Below, piece after piece: positions 1-12,677 of a stretch of 64,000 nucleotides of DNA. The position numbers and the translations under genes were made by a program. The stretch comes from Hydractinia symbiolongicarpus (Eukaryota > Cnidaria > Hydrozoa > Anthoathecata > Hydractiniidae): contig NC_079876.1 in NCBI RefSeq assembly GCF_029227915.1, positions 1,614,001 through 1,678,000 of the forward strand, read 5' to 3'. The notes beneath the pieces are model-generated. The model did no database searches. It was given only the letters and a program-made list of their open reading frames with translations, and had not been told where the DNA came from. Each line of letters starts with the position of its first letter. Within the stretch, counting starts at the first letter, position 1.

Positions 1-203
1 GCCGGCAAACAAAAACCCGCCATTTCCCGTAAACCCCGGGCTTGGCCCGTATAGTCAAAAGTATACAAAGAAAGTACCCTGTGAGTAAACGCATTTCCAG
101 AACGATTTTTTAAATTATTTTTTCACCACTAAAACGCATGAGACTTGTAGTTTTCAGAAATCTTTTCATTTTTGATGAGACGCTGAATAAAAGAAGTTTA
201 ATC

Positions 204-406
204 GCCGGCAAACGAAAACCTGCGATTTCCCGTAAATCCCGGACTCGGCCCGTATAGTCAAAAGTATACAAAGAAAGTACCCAGGGAGTAAATTTATTTC
301 CCAAACGTTTTTTTAAATTTATTTTTTACCACTCAAGCCCATGAGACTTGTAGTTTTTAAAAATGTTTTCATTTTTGATGAGACGCTGAATAAAAGAAGT
401 TTAATC
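204..406 (+). repeat. Exemplar satellite monomer (203 bp)
   Basis: This copy serves as a coordinate frame, counting from GCCGGC as 1. Offsets 1-50 are GC-rich, with GCCGGC, CCCGCG and the CCCGG...GGCCCG segment. Offsets 49-66 hold GTATAG, a variable tetramer, then the palindrome GTATAC. Offsets 66-77 (ACAAAGAAAGTAC) are among the most conserved bases. Offsets 78-104 carry a subtype-specific stretch (CCCAGGGAG or CCCTGTGAG, then TTTCCCGAACG or TTTCCAGAACG). Offsets 105-123 are the A/T block of two T-runs. Offsets 124-150 read CACCACTAAAACGCATGAGA then CTTGTAG, with variants. Offsets 154-175 contain the dyad seen in many copies. Offsets 176-203 end in GACGCTGAATAAAAG and the TTTAATC that leads into the next unit. 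By hand count an average copy is about 38% GC. Confidence 0.95.
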
Positions 407-965
407 GCAGGCAAACGAAAACCCGAGTATTCCCGTAAATCCCGGTTTCGGCCCGTATAGTCAAAAGTATACAAGGAAAGTACCCAGTGAGTAAACTCAT
501 TTCCCTAAGGAATTTTTAAATTATTTTTTCACCACTAAAACGCATGAGACTTGTAGTTTTCCAAAATGTTTTCATTTTTGATGAGACGCTGAATAAAAGA
601 AGTTTAATCGCCGGCAAACGAAAACCTGCAATTTCCCGTAAATCCCGGACTCGGCCCGTATAGTCAAAAGTATACAAAGAAAGTACCCAGGGTGTAAACT
701 CATTTCCCGAACGATTTTTTAAATTATTATTTCACCACTAAAGCCCATGAGACTTGTAGTATTTAAAAATATTTTTATTTTTGATGAGACGCTGAATAAA
801 AGAAGTTTTATCGCAGGCAAACGAAAACCCGCGACGTCCCGTAAATCCCGGACTCGGCCCGTATAGTCAAAAGTATACAAAGAAAGTACCCAGGGAGTAA
901 ACTCATTTCCCGAACGATTTTTTAAATTATTTTTTCACCACTAAAACGCATGAGACTTGTAGTTT

Positions 966-987
966 TCAAAAATGTTTTCATTTTTGA
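966..987. other. Perfect 9-bp dyad with TTTT spacer (example of a recurrent element)
   Basis: TCAAAAATG at 966-974 is the exact reverse complement of CATTTTTGA at 979-987, with TTTT between. The same 22 bp recur in every monomer with the TTTTCAAAAATG form, which is very common. Monomers with TTTTTAAAAATG keep 7 perfect pairs plus a possible T-G wobble. Monomers with TTTTTTAAAATG keep 6. The AAAAGTG and CAAATGTG forms interrupt the left arm. It may be a cruciform or RNA hairpin element, a dyad binding site, or simply a by-product of A/T-rich sequence; the loss in some subtypes argues against strict constraint. Confidence 0.75.
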
Positions 988-1064
988 TGAGACGCTGAAT
1001 AAAAGAAGTTTAATCGCCGGCAAACGAAAACCTGCGATTTCCCGTAAATCCCGGACTCGGCCCG

Positions 1065-2245
1065 TATAGTCAAAAGTATACAAAGAAAGTACCCGGGGTG
1101 TAAACTCATTTCCCGAACGATTTTTTAAATTATTATTTCACCACTAAAGCCCATGAGCCTTATAGTTTTTAAAAATGTTTTCATATTTGATGAGACGCTA
1201 AATATAAGAAGTTTAATCGCCGGCAAACGAAAACCCGCCATTTCCCGTAAAACCCTGACTCCGCCCGCATAGTCAAAAGTATACAAAGAAAGTACCCAGG
1301 GTGTAAACTCATTTCCCTAACGAATTTTTAAATTATTTTTTCACCACTAAAACGCATGAGACTTGTAGTATTTAAAAATACTTTCATTTTTGATGAGACG
1401 CTGAATAAAAGAAGTTTAATCGCCGGCAAACAAAAACCCGCGACTTCCCGTAAATCCCGGACTCTGCCCGTATAGACAAAAGTATACAAAGAAAGTACCC
1501 GGGGTGTAAACTCATTTCCCGAACGATTTTTTAAATTATTATTTCACCACTAAAGCCCATAAGACTTGTAGTTTTTAAAAATGTTTTCATTTTTGATGAG
1601 ACGATTAATAAAAGAGGTTTAATCGCCGGCAAACAAAAACCCGCGATTTCCCGTAAATCCCGGACTCGGCCCGTATAGTCAAAAGTATACAAAGAAAGTA
1701 CCCAGGGAGTAAACTCATTTCCCGAACGATTTTTTAAATTATTTTTTCACCACTAAAACGCATGAGACTTGTAGTTTTCAAAAATGTTTTCATTTTTGAT
1801 GAGACGCTAAATATAAGAAGTTTAATCGCCGGCAAACGAAAACCCGCCATTTCCCGTAAAACCCGGACTCCGCCCGCATAGTCAAAAGTATACAAAGAAA
1901 GTACCCAGGGTGTAAACTCATTTCCCGAACGATTTTTTAAATTATTATTTCACCACTAAAGCCCATGAGACTTGTAGTTTTTAAAAATGTTTTCATTTTG
2001 GATGAGACGCTGAATAAAAGAAGTTTAATCGCCGGCAAACGAAAACCTGCGATTTCCCGTAAATCCCGGACTCGGCCCGTATAGTCAAAAGTATACAAAG
2101 AAAGTACCCAGGGAGTAAACTAATTTCCCAAACGATTTTTTAAATTATTATTTCACCACTAAAGCCCATGAGACTTGTAGTTTTTAAAAATGTTTTCATT
2201 TTTGATGAGACGCTGAATAAAAGAAGTTTAATCGCCGGCAAACGA
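1065..2245 (+). repeat. Partial older copy of the domain-1 8-monomer block
   Basis: This stretch matches 4,920-6,100 at an offset of about 3,855 bp (19 monomers). Shared rare variants appear in the same order: GAGCCTTATAG (1,153 and 5,008), CATATTTGATG with CTAAATATAAG, the GTATAGACAAAAG change, CCATAAGAC, GACGATTAATAAAAGAGG, and AAACTAATTTCCCAAACG. The left limit falls in the GC-rich part of a monomer and the right limit near the next monomer start. Confidence 0.75.
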
Positions 2246-3649
2246 AAACCTGCGATTTCCCGTAAATCCCGGACTCGGCCCGTATAGTCAAAAGTATACA
2301 AAGAAAGTACCCAGTGTGTAAACTCATTTCTCGAACGATTTTTTAAATTATTTTTTCACCACTAAAACGCATGAGACTTGTAGTTTTCAAAAATGTTTTC
2401 ATTTTTGATGAGACGCTGAATAAAAGAAGTTTAATCGCCGGCAAACGAAAACCTACGATTTCCCGTAAATCCCGGACTCGGCCCGTATAGTTAAAAGTAT
2501 ACAAAGAAAGTACCCAGGGAGTAAATTCATTTCCCAAACGTTTTTTTAAATTTATATTTTACCACTCAAGCCCATGAGACTTGTAGTTTTTAAAAATGTT
2601 TTCATTTTTGATGAGACGCTGAATAAAAGAAGTTTAATCGCAGGCAAACGAAAACCCGCGATTTCCCGTAAATCCCGGTTTCGGCCCGTATAGTCAAAAG
2701 TATACAAGGAAAGTACCCAGTGAGTAAACTCATTTCCCTAAGGAATTTTTAAATTATTTTTTCACCACTAAAACGCATGAGACTTGTAGTTTTCAAAAAT
2801 GTTTTCATTTTTGATGAGACGCTGAATAAAAGAAGTTTAATCGCCGGCAAACGAAAACCTGCGATTTCCCGTAAATCCCGGACTCGGCCCGTATAGTCAA
2901 AAGTATACAAAGAAAGTACCCAGGGTGTAAACTCATTTCCCGAACGATTTTTTAAATTATTATTTCACCACTAAAGACCATGAGACTTGTAGTATTTAAA
3001 AATGTTTTCATTTTTGATGAGACGCTGAATAAAAGAAGTTTTATCGCCGGCAAACGAAAACCCGCGACGTCCCGTAAATCCCGGACTCGGCCCGTATAGT
3101 CAAAAGTATACAAAGAAAGTACCCAGGGAGTAAACTCATTTCCGGAACGATTTTTTAAATTATTTTTTCACCATTACAGCGCATGAGACTTGTAGTTTTC
3201 AAAAATGTTTTCATTTTTGATGAGACGCTGAATGAAAGAAGTTTAATCGCCGGCAAACGAAAACCTGCGATTTCCCGTAAATCCCGGACTCGGCCCGTAT
3301 AGTCAAAAGTATACAAAGAAAGTACCCAGGGTGTAAACTCATTTCCCGAACGATTTTTTAAATTATTATTTCACCACTAAAGACCATGAGACTTGTAGTA
3401 TTTAAAAATATTTTCATTTTTGATGAGACGCTGAATAAAAGAAGTTTTATCGCCGGCAAACGAAAACCCGCGACGTCCCGTAAATCCCGGACTCGGCCCG
3501 TATAGTCAAAAGTATACAAAGAAAGTACCCAGGGAGTAAACTCATTTCCCGAACGATTTTTTAAATTATTTTTTTACCATTACAACGCATGAGACTTGTA
3601 GTTTTCAAAAATGTTTTCATTTTTGATGAGACGCTGAATGAAAGAAGTT

Positions 3650-4865
3650 TAATCGCGGGCAAACGAAAACCTGCGATTTCCCGTAAATCATGGACTCGGC
3701 CCGTATAGTCAAAAGTATACAAAGAAAGTACCCGGGGTGTAAACTCATTTCCCGAACGATTTTTTAAATTATCATTTCACCACTAAAGCCCATGAGACTT
3801 GTAGTTTTTAAAAATGTTTTCATATTTGATGAGACGCTTAATAAAAGAAGTTTATTTGCCGGCAAACGAAAACCCGCGACTTCCCGTAAATCCCGGACTC
3901 GGCCCGTATAGTCAAAAGTATACAAAGAAAGTACCCAGGGAGTAAACTCATTTCCCGAACGATTTTTTAAATTAAATTTCACCACTAAAACGCATGAGAC
4001 TTGTAGTTTTCAGAAATGTTTTCATTTTTGATGAGACGCTTAATGAAAGTTGTTTAATCGCCGGCAAACGAAAACCCGCGATTTCCCGTAAATCCCGGGC
4101 TTGGCCCGTATAGTCGAATGTATACAAAGAAAGTACCCTGTGAGTAAACTCATTTCCAGAACGATTTTTTAATTTATTTTTTCACCACTAAAAGGCATGA
4201 GACTTGTAGTTTCCAAAAATGTTTTCATTTTTGATGAGACGCTGAATAAAAGAAGTTTAATCGCCGGCAAACGAAAACCTGCGATTTCCCGTAAATCCCG
4301 GACTCGGCCCGTATAGTCAAAAGTATACAAAGAAAGTACCCGGGGTGTAAACTCATTTCCCGAACGATTTTTTAAATTATCATTTCACCACTAAAGCCCA
4401 TGAGACTTGTAGTTTTTAAAAATGTTTTCATATTTGATGAGACGCTTAATAAAAGAAGTTTAATTGCCGGCAAACGAAAACCCGCGACTTCCCGTAAATC
4501 CCGGACTCGGCCCGTATAGTCAAAAGTATACAAAGAAAGTACCCAGGAAGTAAACTCATTTCCCGAACGATTTTTTAAATTAAATTTCACCACTAAAACG
4601 CATGAGACTTGTAGTTTTCAAAAATGTTTTCATTTTTGATGAGACGCTTAATGAAAGTTGTTTAATCGCCGGCAAACGAAAACCCGCAATTTCCCGTAAA
4701 TCCCGGGCTTGGCCCGTATAGTCGAATGTATACAAAGAAAGTACCCTGTGAGTAAACTCATTTCCAGAACGATTTTTTAATTTATTTTTTCACCACTAAA
4801 ACGCATGAGACTTGTAGTTTCCAAAAATGTTTTCATTTTTGATGAGACGCTGAATAAAAGAAGTT
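3650..4865 (+). repeat. Tandem duplication of a 3-monomer block (608 bp)
   Basis: Two adjacent copies (about 3,650-4,257 and 4,258-4,865) share CCCGGGGTG, AAATTATCATTTCACC, CATATTTGATG, the shortened A/T block AAATTAAATTTCACC and the GTCGAATG monomer, in that order. The AAATTAAATTTCACC deletion reappears near 11,075 and 12,292, so this block is related to part of the 6-monomer duplication there. Confidence 0.8.
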
Positions 4866-7860
4866 TAATCGCCGGCAAACGAAAACCCGCCATTTCCGGT
4901 CAACCCCGGGCTTGGCCCGTATAGTCAAAAGTATACAAAGAAAGTACCCGGGGTGTAAACTCATTTCCCGAACGATTTTTTAAATTATTATTTCACCACT
5001 AAAGCCCATGAGCCTTATAGTTTTAAAAAATGTTTTCATATTTGATGAGACGCTAAATATAAGAAGTTTAATCGCCGGCAAACGAAAACCCGCCATTTCC
5101 CGTAAAACCCTGACTCCGCCCGCATAGTCAAAAGTATACAAAGAAAGTACCCAGGGTGTAAACTCATTTCCCTAACGAATTTTTAAATTATTTTTTCACC
5201 ACTAAAACGCATGAGACTTGTAGTATTGAAAAATACTTTCATTTTTGATGAGACGCTGAATAAAAGAAGTTTAATCGCCGGCAAACAAAAACCCGCGACT
5301 TCCCGTAAATCCCGGACTCGGCCCGTATAGACAAAAGTATACAAAGAAAGTACCCGGGGTGTAAACTCATTTCCCGAACGATTTTTTAAATTATTATTTC
5401 ACCACTAAAGCCCATAAGACTTGTAGTTTTTAAAAATGTTTTCATTTTTGATGAGACGATTAATAAAAGAGGTTTAATCGCGTCAAACAAAAACCCGCGA
5501 CTTCCCGTAAATCCCGGACTCGGCCCGTATAGTCAAAAGTATACAAAGAAAGTACCCAGGGAGTAAACTCATTTCCCGAACGATTTTTTAAATTATTTTT
5601 TCACCACTAAAACGCATGAGACTTGTAGTTTTCAAAAATGTTTTCATTTTTGATGAGACGCTAAATATAAGAAGTTTAATCGCCGGCAAACGAAAACCCG
5701 CCATTTCCCGTAAAACCCAGGGTCCGCCCGCATAGTCAAAAGTATACAAAGAAAGTACCCAGGGTGTAAACTCATTTCCCGAACGATTTTTTAAATTATT
5801 ATTTCACCACTAAAGCCCATGAGACTTGTAGTTTTTAAAAATGTTTTCATTTTGGATGAGACGCTGAATAAAACAAGTTTAATCGCCGGCAAACGAAAAC
5901 CTGCGATTTCCCGTAAATCCCGGACTCGGCCCGTATAGTCAAAAGTATACAAAGAAAGTACCCAGGGAGTAAACTAATTTCCCAAACGATTTTTTAAATT
6001 ATTATTTCACCACTAAAGCCCATGAGACTTGTAGTTTTTACAAATGTTTTCATTTTTGATGAGACGCTGAATAAAAGAAGTTTAATCGCCGGCAAACGAA
6101 ATCCCGCGATTTCCCGTAAATCCCGGACTCGGCCCGTATAGTCAAAAGTATACAAAGAAAGTACCCAGGGAGTAAACTCATTTCCCGAACGATTTTTTAA
6201 ATTATTTTTTCACCACTAAAACGCATGAGACTTGTAGTTTTCAGAAATATTTTCATTTTTGATGAGACGCTTAATGAAAGTGGTTTAATCGCCGGCAAAC
6301 GAAAACTTGCGATTTCCCGTAAATCCCGGACTCGGCCCGTATAGTCAAAAGTATACAAAGAAAGTACCCAGTGTGTAAACTCATTTCTCGAACGATTTTT
6401 TAAATTATTTTTTCACCACTAAAACGCATGAGACTTGTAGTTTCCAAAAATGTTTTCATTTTTGATGAGACGCTGAATAAAAGAAGTTTAATCGCCGGCA
6501 AACGAAAACCCGCCATTTCCGGTCAACCCCGGGCTTGGCCCGTATAGTCAAAAGTATACAAAGAAAGTACCCGGGGTGTAAAATCATTTCCCGAACGATT
6601 TTTTAAATTATTATTTCACCACTAAAGCCCATGAGCCTTATAGTTTTTAAAAATGTTTTCATATTTGATGAGACGCTAAATATAAGAAGTTTAATCGCCG
6701 GCAAACGAAAACCCGCCATTTCCCGTAAAACCCTGACTCCGCCCGCATAGTCAAAAGTATACAAAGAAAGTACCCAGGGTGTAAACTCATTTCCCTAACG
6801 AATTTTTAAATTATTTTTTCACCACTAAAACGCATGAGACTTGTAGTATTGAAAAATACTTTCATTTTTGATGAGACGCTGAATAAAAGAAGTTTAATCG
6901 CCGGCAAACAAAAACCCGCGACTTCCCGTAAATCCCGGACTCGGCCCGTATAGACAAAAGTATACAAAGAAAGTACCCGGGGTGTAAACTCATTTCCCGA
7001 ACGATTTTTTAAATTATTATTTCACCACTAAAGCCCATAAGACTTGTAGTTTTTAAAAATGTTTTCATTTTTGATGAGACGATTAATAAAAGAGGTTTAA
7101 TCGCGTCAAACAAAAACCCGCGACTTCCCGTAAATCCCGGACTCGGCCCGTATAGTCAAAAGTATACAAAGAAAGTACCCAGGGAGTAAACTCATTTCCC
7201 GAACGATTTTTTAAATTATTTTTTCACCACTAAAACGCATGAGACTTGTAGTTTTCAAAAATGTTTTCATTTTTGATGAGACGCTAAATATAAGAAGTTT
7301 AATCGCCGGCAAACGAAAACCCGCCATTTCCCGTAAAACCCAGGGTCCGCCCGCATAGTCAAAAGTATACAAAGAAAGTACCCAGGGTGTAAACTCATTT
7401 CCTGAACGATTTTTTAAATTATTATTTCACCACTAAAGCCCATGAGACTTGTAGTTTTTAAAAATGTTTTCATTTTGGATGAGACGCTGAATAAAAGAAG
7501 TTTAATCGCCGGCAAACGAAAACCTGCGATTTCCCGTAAATCCCGGACTCGGCCCGTATAGTCAAAAGTATACAAAGAAAGTACCCAGGGAGTAAACTAA
7601 TTTCCCAAACGATTTTTTAAATTATTATTTCACCACTAAAGCCCATGAGACTTGTAGTTTTTAAAAATGTTTTCATTTTTGATGAGACGCTGAATAAAAG
7701 AAGTTTAATCGCCGGCAAACGAAATCCCGCGATTTCCCGTAAATCCCGGACTCGGCCCGTATAGTCAAAAGTATACAAAGAAAGTACCCAGGGAGTAAAC
7801 TCATTTCCCGAACGATTTTTTAAATTATTTTTTCACCACTAAAACGCATGAGACTTGTAG
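4795..7860 (+). repeat. 8-monomer higher-order repeat, two adjacent copies (~1,623 bp)
   Basis: Copies at about 4,795-6,415 and 6,418-7,860 share at matching positions GTAGTTTCCAAAAATG (4,815 and 6,438), GCCATTTCCGGTCAACCCC (monomers starting 4,871 and 6,494), GAGCCTTATAG, the loss producing TCGCGTCAAAC (5,479 and 7,101), and ACCCAGGGTCCGCCCGC. The second copy departs from the first near 7,860, where a 2-monomer expansion begins. Confidence 0.85.
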
Positions 7861-8870
7861 TTTTTAAAAATGTTTTCATTTTTGATGAGACGCTGAATAA
7901 AAGAAGTTTAATCGCCGGCAAACGAAATCCCGCGATTTCCCGTAAATCCCGGACTCGGCCCGTATAGTCAAAAGTATACAAAGAAAGTACCCAGGGAGTA
8001 AACTAATTTCCCAAACGATTTTTTAAATTATTATTTCACCACTAAAGCCCATGAGACTTGTAGTTTTTAAAAATGTTTTCATTTTTGATGAGACGCTGAA
8101 TAAAAGAAGTTTAATCGCCGGCAAACGAAATCCCGCGATTTCCCGTAAATCCCGGACTCGGCCCGTATAGTCAAAAGTATACAAAGAAAGTACCCAGTGA
8201 GTAAACTCATTTCCCGAACGATTTTTTAAATTATTTTTTCACCACTAAAACGCATGAGACTTGTAGTTTTTAAAAATGTTTTCATTTTTGATGAGACGCT
8301 GAATAAAAGAAGTTTAATCGCCGGCAAACGAAATCCCGCGATTTCCCGTAAATCCCGGACTCGGCCCGTATAGTCAAAAGTATACAAAGAAAGTACCCAG
8401 GGAGTAAACTAATTTCCCAAACGATTTTTTAAATTATTATTTCACCACTAAAGCCCATGAGACTTGTAGTTTTTAAAAATGTTTTCATTTTTGATGAGAC
8501 GCTGAATAAAAGAAGTTTAATCGCCGGCAAACGAAATCCCGCGATTTCCCGTAAATCCCGGACTCGGCCCGTATAGTCAAAAGTATACAAAGAAAGTACC
8601 CAGGGAGTAAACTCATTTCCCGAACGATTTTTTAAATTATTTTTTCACCACTAAAACGCATGAGACTTGTAGTTTTTAAAAATGTTTTCATTTTTGATGA
8701 GACGCTGAATAAAAGAAGTTTAATCGCCGGCAAACGAAATCCCGCGATTTCCCGTAAATCCCGGACTCGGCCCGTATAGTCAAAAGTATACAAAGAAAGT
8801 ACCCAGGGAGTAAACTCATTTCCCGAACGATTTTTTAAATTATTTTTTCACCACTAAAACGCATGAGACT
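7591..8870 (+). repeat. Dimeric expansion (406-bp unit, about three copies) inside the 8-monomer repeat
   Basis: Two monomer types alternate. One has AAACTAATTTCCCAAACG with ATTATTTCACC and GCCCATGAG; the other has ACTCATTTCCCGAACG with ATTTTTTCACC and ACGCATGAG. Both carry GAAATCCCGCG. The ACTAATTT marker falls at 7,596, 8,002 and 8,408, exactly 406 bp apart. The expected next element of the interrupted 8-monomer unit (CAGAAATATTTTC, 6,243 region) resumes near 8,881, five monomers later than its predicted place. Confidence 0.8.
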
Positions 8871-10244
8871 TGTAGTTTTCAGAAATATTTTCATTTTTGA
8901 TGAGACGCTTAATGAAAGTGGTTTAATCGCCGGCAAACGAAAACCTGCGATTTCCTGTAAATCCCGGACTCGGCCCGTATAGTCAAAAGTATACAAAGAA
9001 AGTACCCAGTGTGTAAACTCATTTCTCGAACGATTTTTTAAATTATTTTTTCACCACTAAAACGCATGAGACTTGTAGTTTTCAAAAATGTTTTCATTTT
9101 TGATGAGACGCTGAATAAAAGAAGTTTAATCGCCGGCAAACGAAAACCTACGATTTCCCGTAAATCCCGGACTCGGCCCGTATAGTCAAAAGTATACAAA
9201 GAAAGTACCCAGGGAGTAAATTCATTTCCCAAACGTTTTTTTAAATTTATATTTTACCACTCAAGCCCATGAGACTTGTAGTTTTTAAAAATGTTTTCAT
9301 TTTTGATGAGACGCTGAATGAAAGAAGTTTAATCGCAGGCAAACGAAAACCCGCGATTTCCCGTAAATCCCGGTTTCGGCCCGTATAGTCAAAAGTATAC
9401 AAGGAAAGTACCCAGTGAGTAAACTCATTTCCCTAAGGAATTTTTAAATTATTTTTTCACCACTAAAACGCATGAGACTTGTAGTTTTCAAAAATGTTTT
9501 CATTTTTGATGAGACGCTGAATAAAAGAAGTTTAATCGCCGGCAAACGAAAACCTGCGATTTCCCGTAAATCCCGGACTCGGCCCGTATAGTCAAAAGTA
9601 TACAAAGAAAGTACCCAGGGTGTAAACTCATTTCCCGAACGATTTTTTAAATTATTATTTCACCACTAAAGACCATGAGACTTGTAGTATTTAAAAATAT
9701 TTTCATTTTTGATGAGACGCTGAATAAAAGAAGTTTTATCTCTGGCAAACGAAAACCCGCGACGTCCCGTAAATCCCGGACTCGGCCCGTATAGTCAAAA
9801 GTATACAAAGAAAGTACCCAGGGAGTAAACTCATTTCCCGAACGATTTTTTAAATTATTTTTTCACCATTACAACGCATGAGACTTGTAGTTTTCAAAAA
9901 TGTTTTGATTTTTGATGAGACGCTGAATGAAAGAAGTTTAATTGCCGGCAAACGAAAACCTGCGATTTCCCGTAAATCCCGGACTCGGCCCGTATAGTCA
10001 AAAGTATACAAAGAAAGTACCCAGGGTGTAAACTCATTTCCCGAACGATTTTTTAAATTATTATTTCACCACTAAAGACCATGAGACTTGTAGTATTCAA
10101 AAATGTTTTCATTTTTGATGAGACGCTGAATAAAAGAAGTTTAATCGCCGGCAAACGAAAACCCGCGACGTCCCGTAAATCCCGGACTCGGCCCGTATAG
10201 TCAAAAGTATACAAAGAAAGTACCCAGGGTGTAAACTCATTTCC

Positions 10245-12677
10245 CGAACGATTTTTTAAATTATTATTTCACCACTAAAGACCATGAGACTTGTAGTATT
10301 TAAAAATATTTTCATTTTTGATGAGACGCTGAATAAAAGAAGTTTTATCTCTGGCAAACGAAAACCCGCGACGTCCCGTAAATCCCGGACTCGGCCCGTA
10401 TAGTCAAAAGTATACAAAGAAAGTACCCAGGGAGTAAACTCATTTCCCGAACGATTTTTTAAATTATTTTTTCACCATTACAACGCATGAGACTTGTAGT
10501 TTTCAAAAATGTTTTGATTTTTGATGAGACGCTGAATGAAAGAAGTTTAATTGCCGGCAAACGAAAACCTGCGATTTCCCGTAAATCCCGGACTCGGCCC
10601 GTATAGTCAAAAGTATACAAAGAAAGTACCCAGGGTGTAAACTCATTTCCCGAACGATTTTTTAAATTATTATTTCACCACTAAAGACCATGAGACTTGT
10701 AGTATTTAAAAATATTTTCATTTTTGATGAGACGCTGAATAAAAGAAGTTTTATCGCCGGCAAACAAAAACCCGCGACGTCCCGTAAATCCCGGACTCGG
10801 CCCGTATAGTCAAAAGTATACAAAGAAAGTACCCAGGGAGTAAACTCATTTCCCGAACGATTTTTTAAATTATTTTTTCACCATTACAACGCATGAGACT
10901 TGTACTTTTTAAAAATGTTTTCATTTTTGATGAGACGCTGAATGAAAGAAGTTTAATCGCCGGCAAACGAAAACCTGCGATTTCCCGTAAATCCCGGACT
11001 CGGCCCGTATAGTCAAAAGTATACAAAGAAAGTACCCAGGGAGTAAACTCATTTCCCGAACGATTTTTTAAATTAAATTTCACCACTAAAACGCATGAGA
11101 CTTGTAGTTTTCAGAAATGTTTTCATTTTTGATGAGACGCTTAATGAAAGTTGTTTAATCGCCGGCAAACGAAAACCCGCGATTTCCCGTAAATCCCGGG
11201 CTTGGCCCGTATAGTCGAATGTATACAAAGAAAGTACCCTGTGAGTAAACTCATTTCCAGAACGATTTTTTAATTTATTTTTTCACCACTAAAACGCATG
11301 AGACTTGTAGTTTCCAAAAATGTTTTCATTTTTGATGAGACGCTGAATAAAAGCAGTTTAATCGCCGACAAACGAAAACCTGCGATTTCCCGTAAATCCC
11401 GGACTCGGCCCGTATAGTCAAAAGTATACAAAGAAAGTACCCAGGGAGTAAAATCATTTCCCGAACGATTTTTTAAATTATTATTTCACCACTAAAGACC
11501 ATGAGACTTGTAGTATTTAAAAATATTTTCATTTTTGATGAGACGCTGAATAAAAGAAGTTTTATCTCTGGCAAACGAAAACCCGCGACGTCCCGTAAAT
11601 CCCGGACTCGGCCCGTATAGTCAAAAGTATACAAAGAAAGTACCCAGGGAGTAAACTCATTTCCCGAACGATTTTTTAAATTATTTTTTCACCATTACAA
11701 CGCATGAGACTTGTAGTTTTCAAAAATGTTTTGATTTTTGATGAGACGCTGAATGAAAGAAGTTTAATTGCCGGCAAACGAAAACCTGCGATTTCCCGTA
11801 AATCCCGGACTCGGCCCGTATAGTCAAAAGTATACAAAGAAAGTACCCAGGGTGTAAACTCATTTCCCGAACGATTTTTTAAATTATTATTTCACCACTA
11901 AAGACCATGAGACTTGTAGTATTTAAAAATATTTTCATTTTTGATGAGACGCTGAATAAAAGAAGTTTTATCGCCGGCAAACAAAAACCCGCGACGTCCC
12001 GTAAATCCCGGACTCATCCCGTATAGTCAAAAGTATACAAAGAAAGTACCCAGGGAGTAAACTCATTTCCCGAACGATTTTTTAAATTATTTTTTCACCA
12101 TTACAACGCATGAGACTTGTACTTTTTAAAAATGTTTTCATTTTTGATGAGACGCTGAATGAAAGAAGTTTAATCGCCGGCAAACGAAAACCTGCGATTT
12201 CCCGTAAATCCCGGACTCGGCCCGTATAGTCAAAAGTATACAAAGAAAGTACCCAGGGAGTAAACTCATTTCCCGAACGATTTTTTAAATTAAATTTCAC
12301 CACTAAAACGCATGAGACTTGTAGTTTTCAGAAATGTTTTCATTTTTGATGAGACGCTTAATGAAAGTTGTTTAATCGCCGGCAAACGAAAACCCGCGAT
12401 TTCCCGTAAATCCCGGGCTTGGCCCGTATAGTCGAATGTATACAAAGAAAGTACCCTGTGAGTAAACTCATTTCCAGAACGATTTTTTAATTTATTTTTT
12501 CACCACTAAAACGCATGAGACTTGTAGTTTCCAAAAATGTTTTCATTTTTGATGAGACGCTGAATAAAAGCAGTTTAATCGCCGACAAACGAAAACCTGC
12601 GATTTCCCGTAAATCCCGGACTCGGCCCGTATAGTCAAAAGTATACAAAGAAAGTACCCAGGGAGTAAAATCATTTC
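10245..12677 (+). repeat. Tandem duplication of a 6-monomer block (1,217 bp)
   Basis: Copies at about 10,245-11,460 and 11,461-12,677 share TTTTATCTCTGGCAAAC (10,347 and 11,564 by the ATCT), the TTTTGATTTTTGATGAG change, CTTGTACTTTTTAAAAATG, AAATTAAATTTCACC, GTCGAATG, and GCAGTTTAATCGCCGACAAAC. The ATCTCTGG monomer also occurs at 9,738 (3 monomers earlier) and 13,390 (9 later), so neighbouring sequence comes from the same exchange history. Confidence 0.82.

Noticed and set aside
49-66. CENP-B-box-like sequence CCCGTATAGTCGAA in GTCGAATG subtypes (compare CCCGNNTNNNNCGAA, the box in reverse complement)
   Set aside because: All essential bases are present, but the spacing is one base short of the canonical box, and half the subtypes lack the CGAA part. 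Without binding data this is a near miss. A related domesticated transposase with different spacing cannot be excluded.
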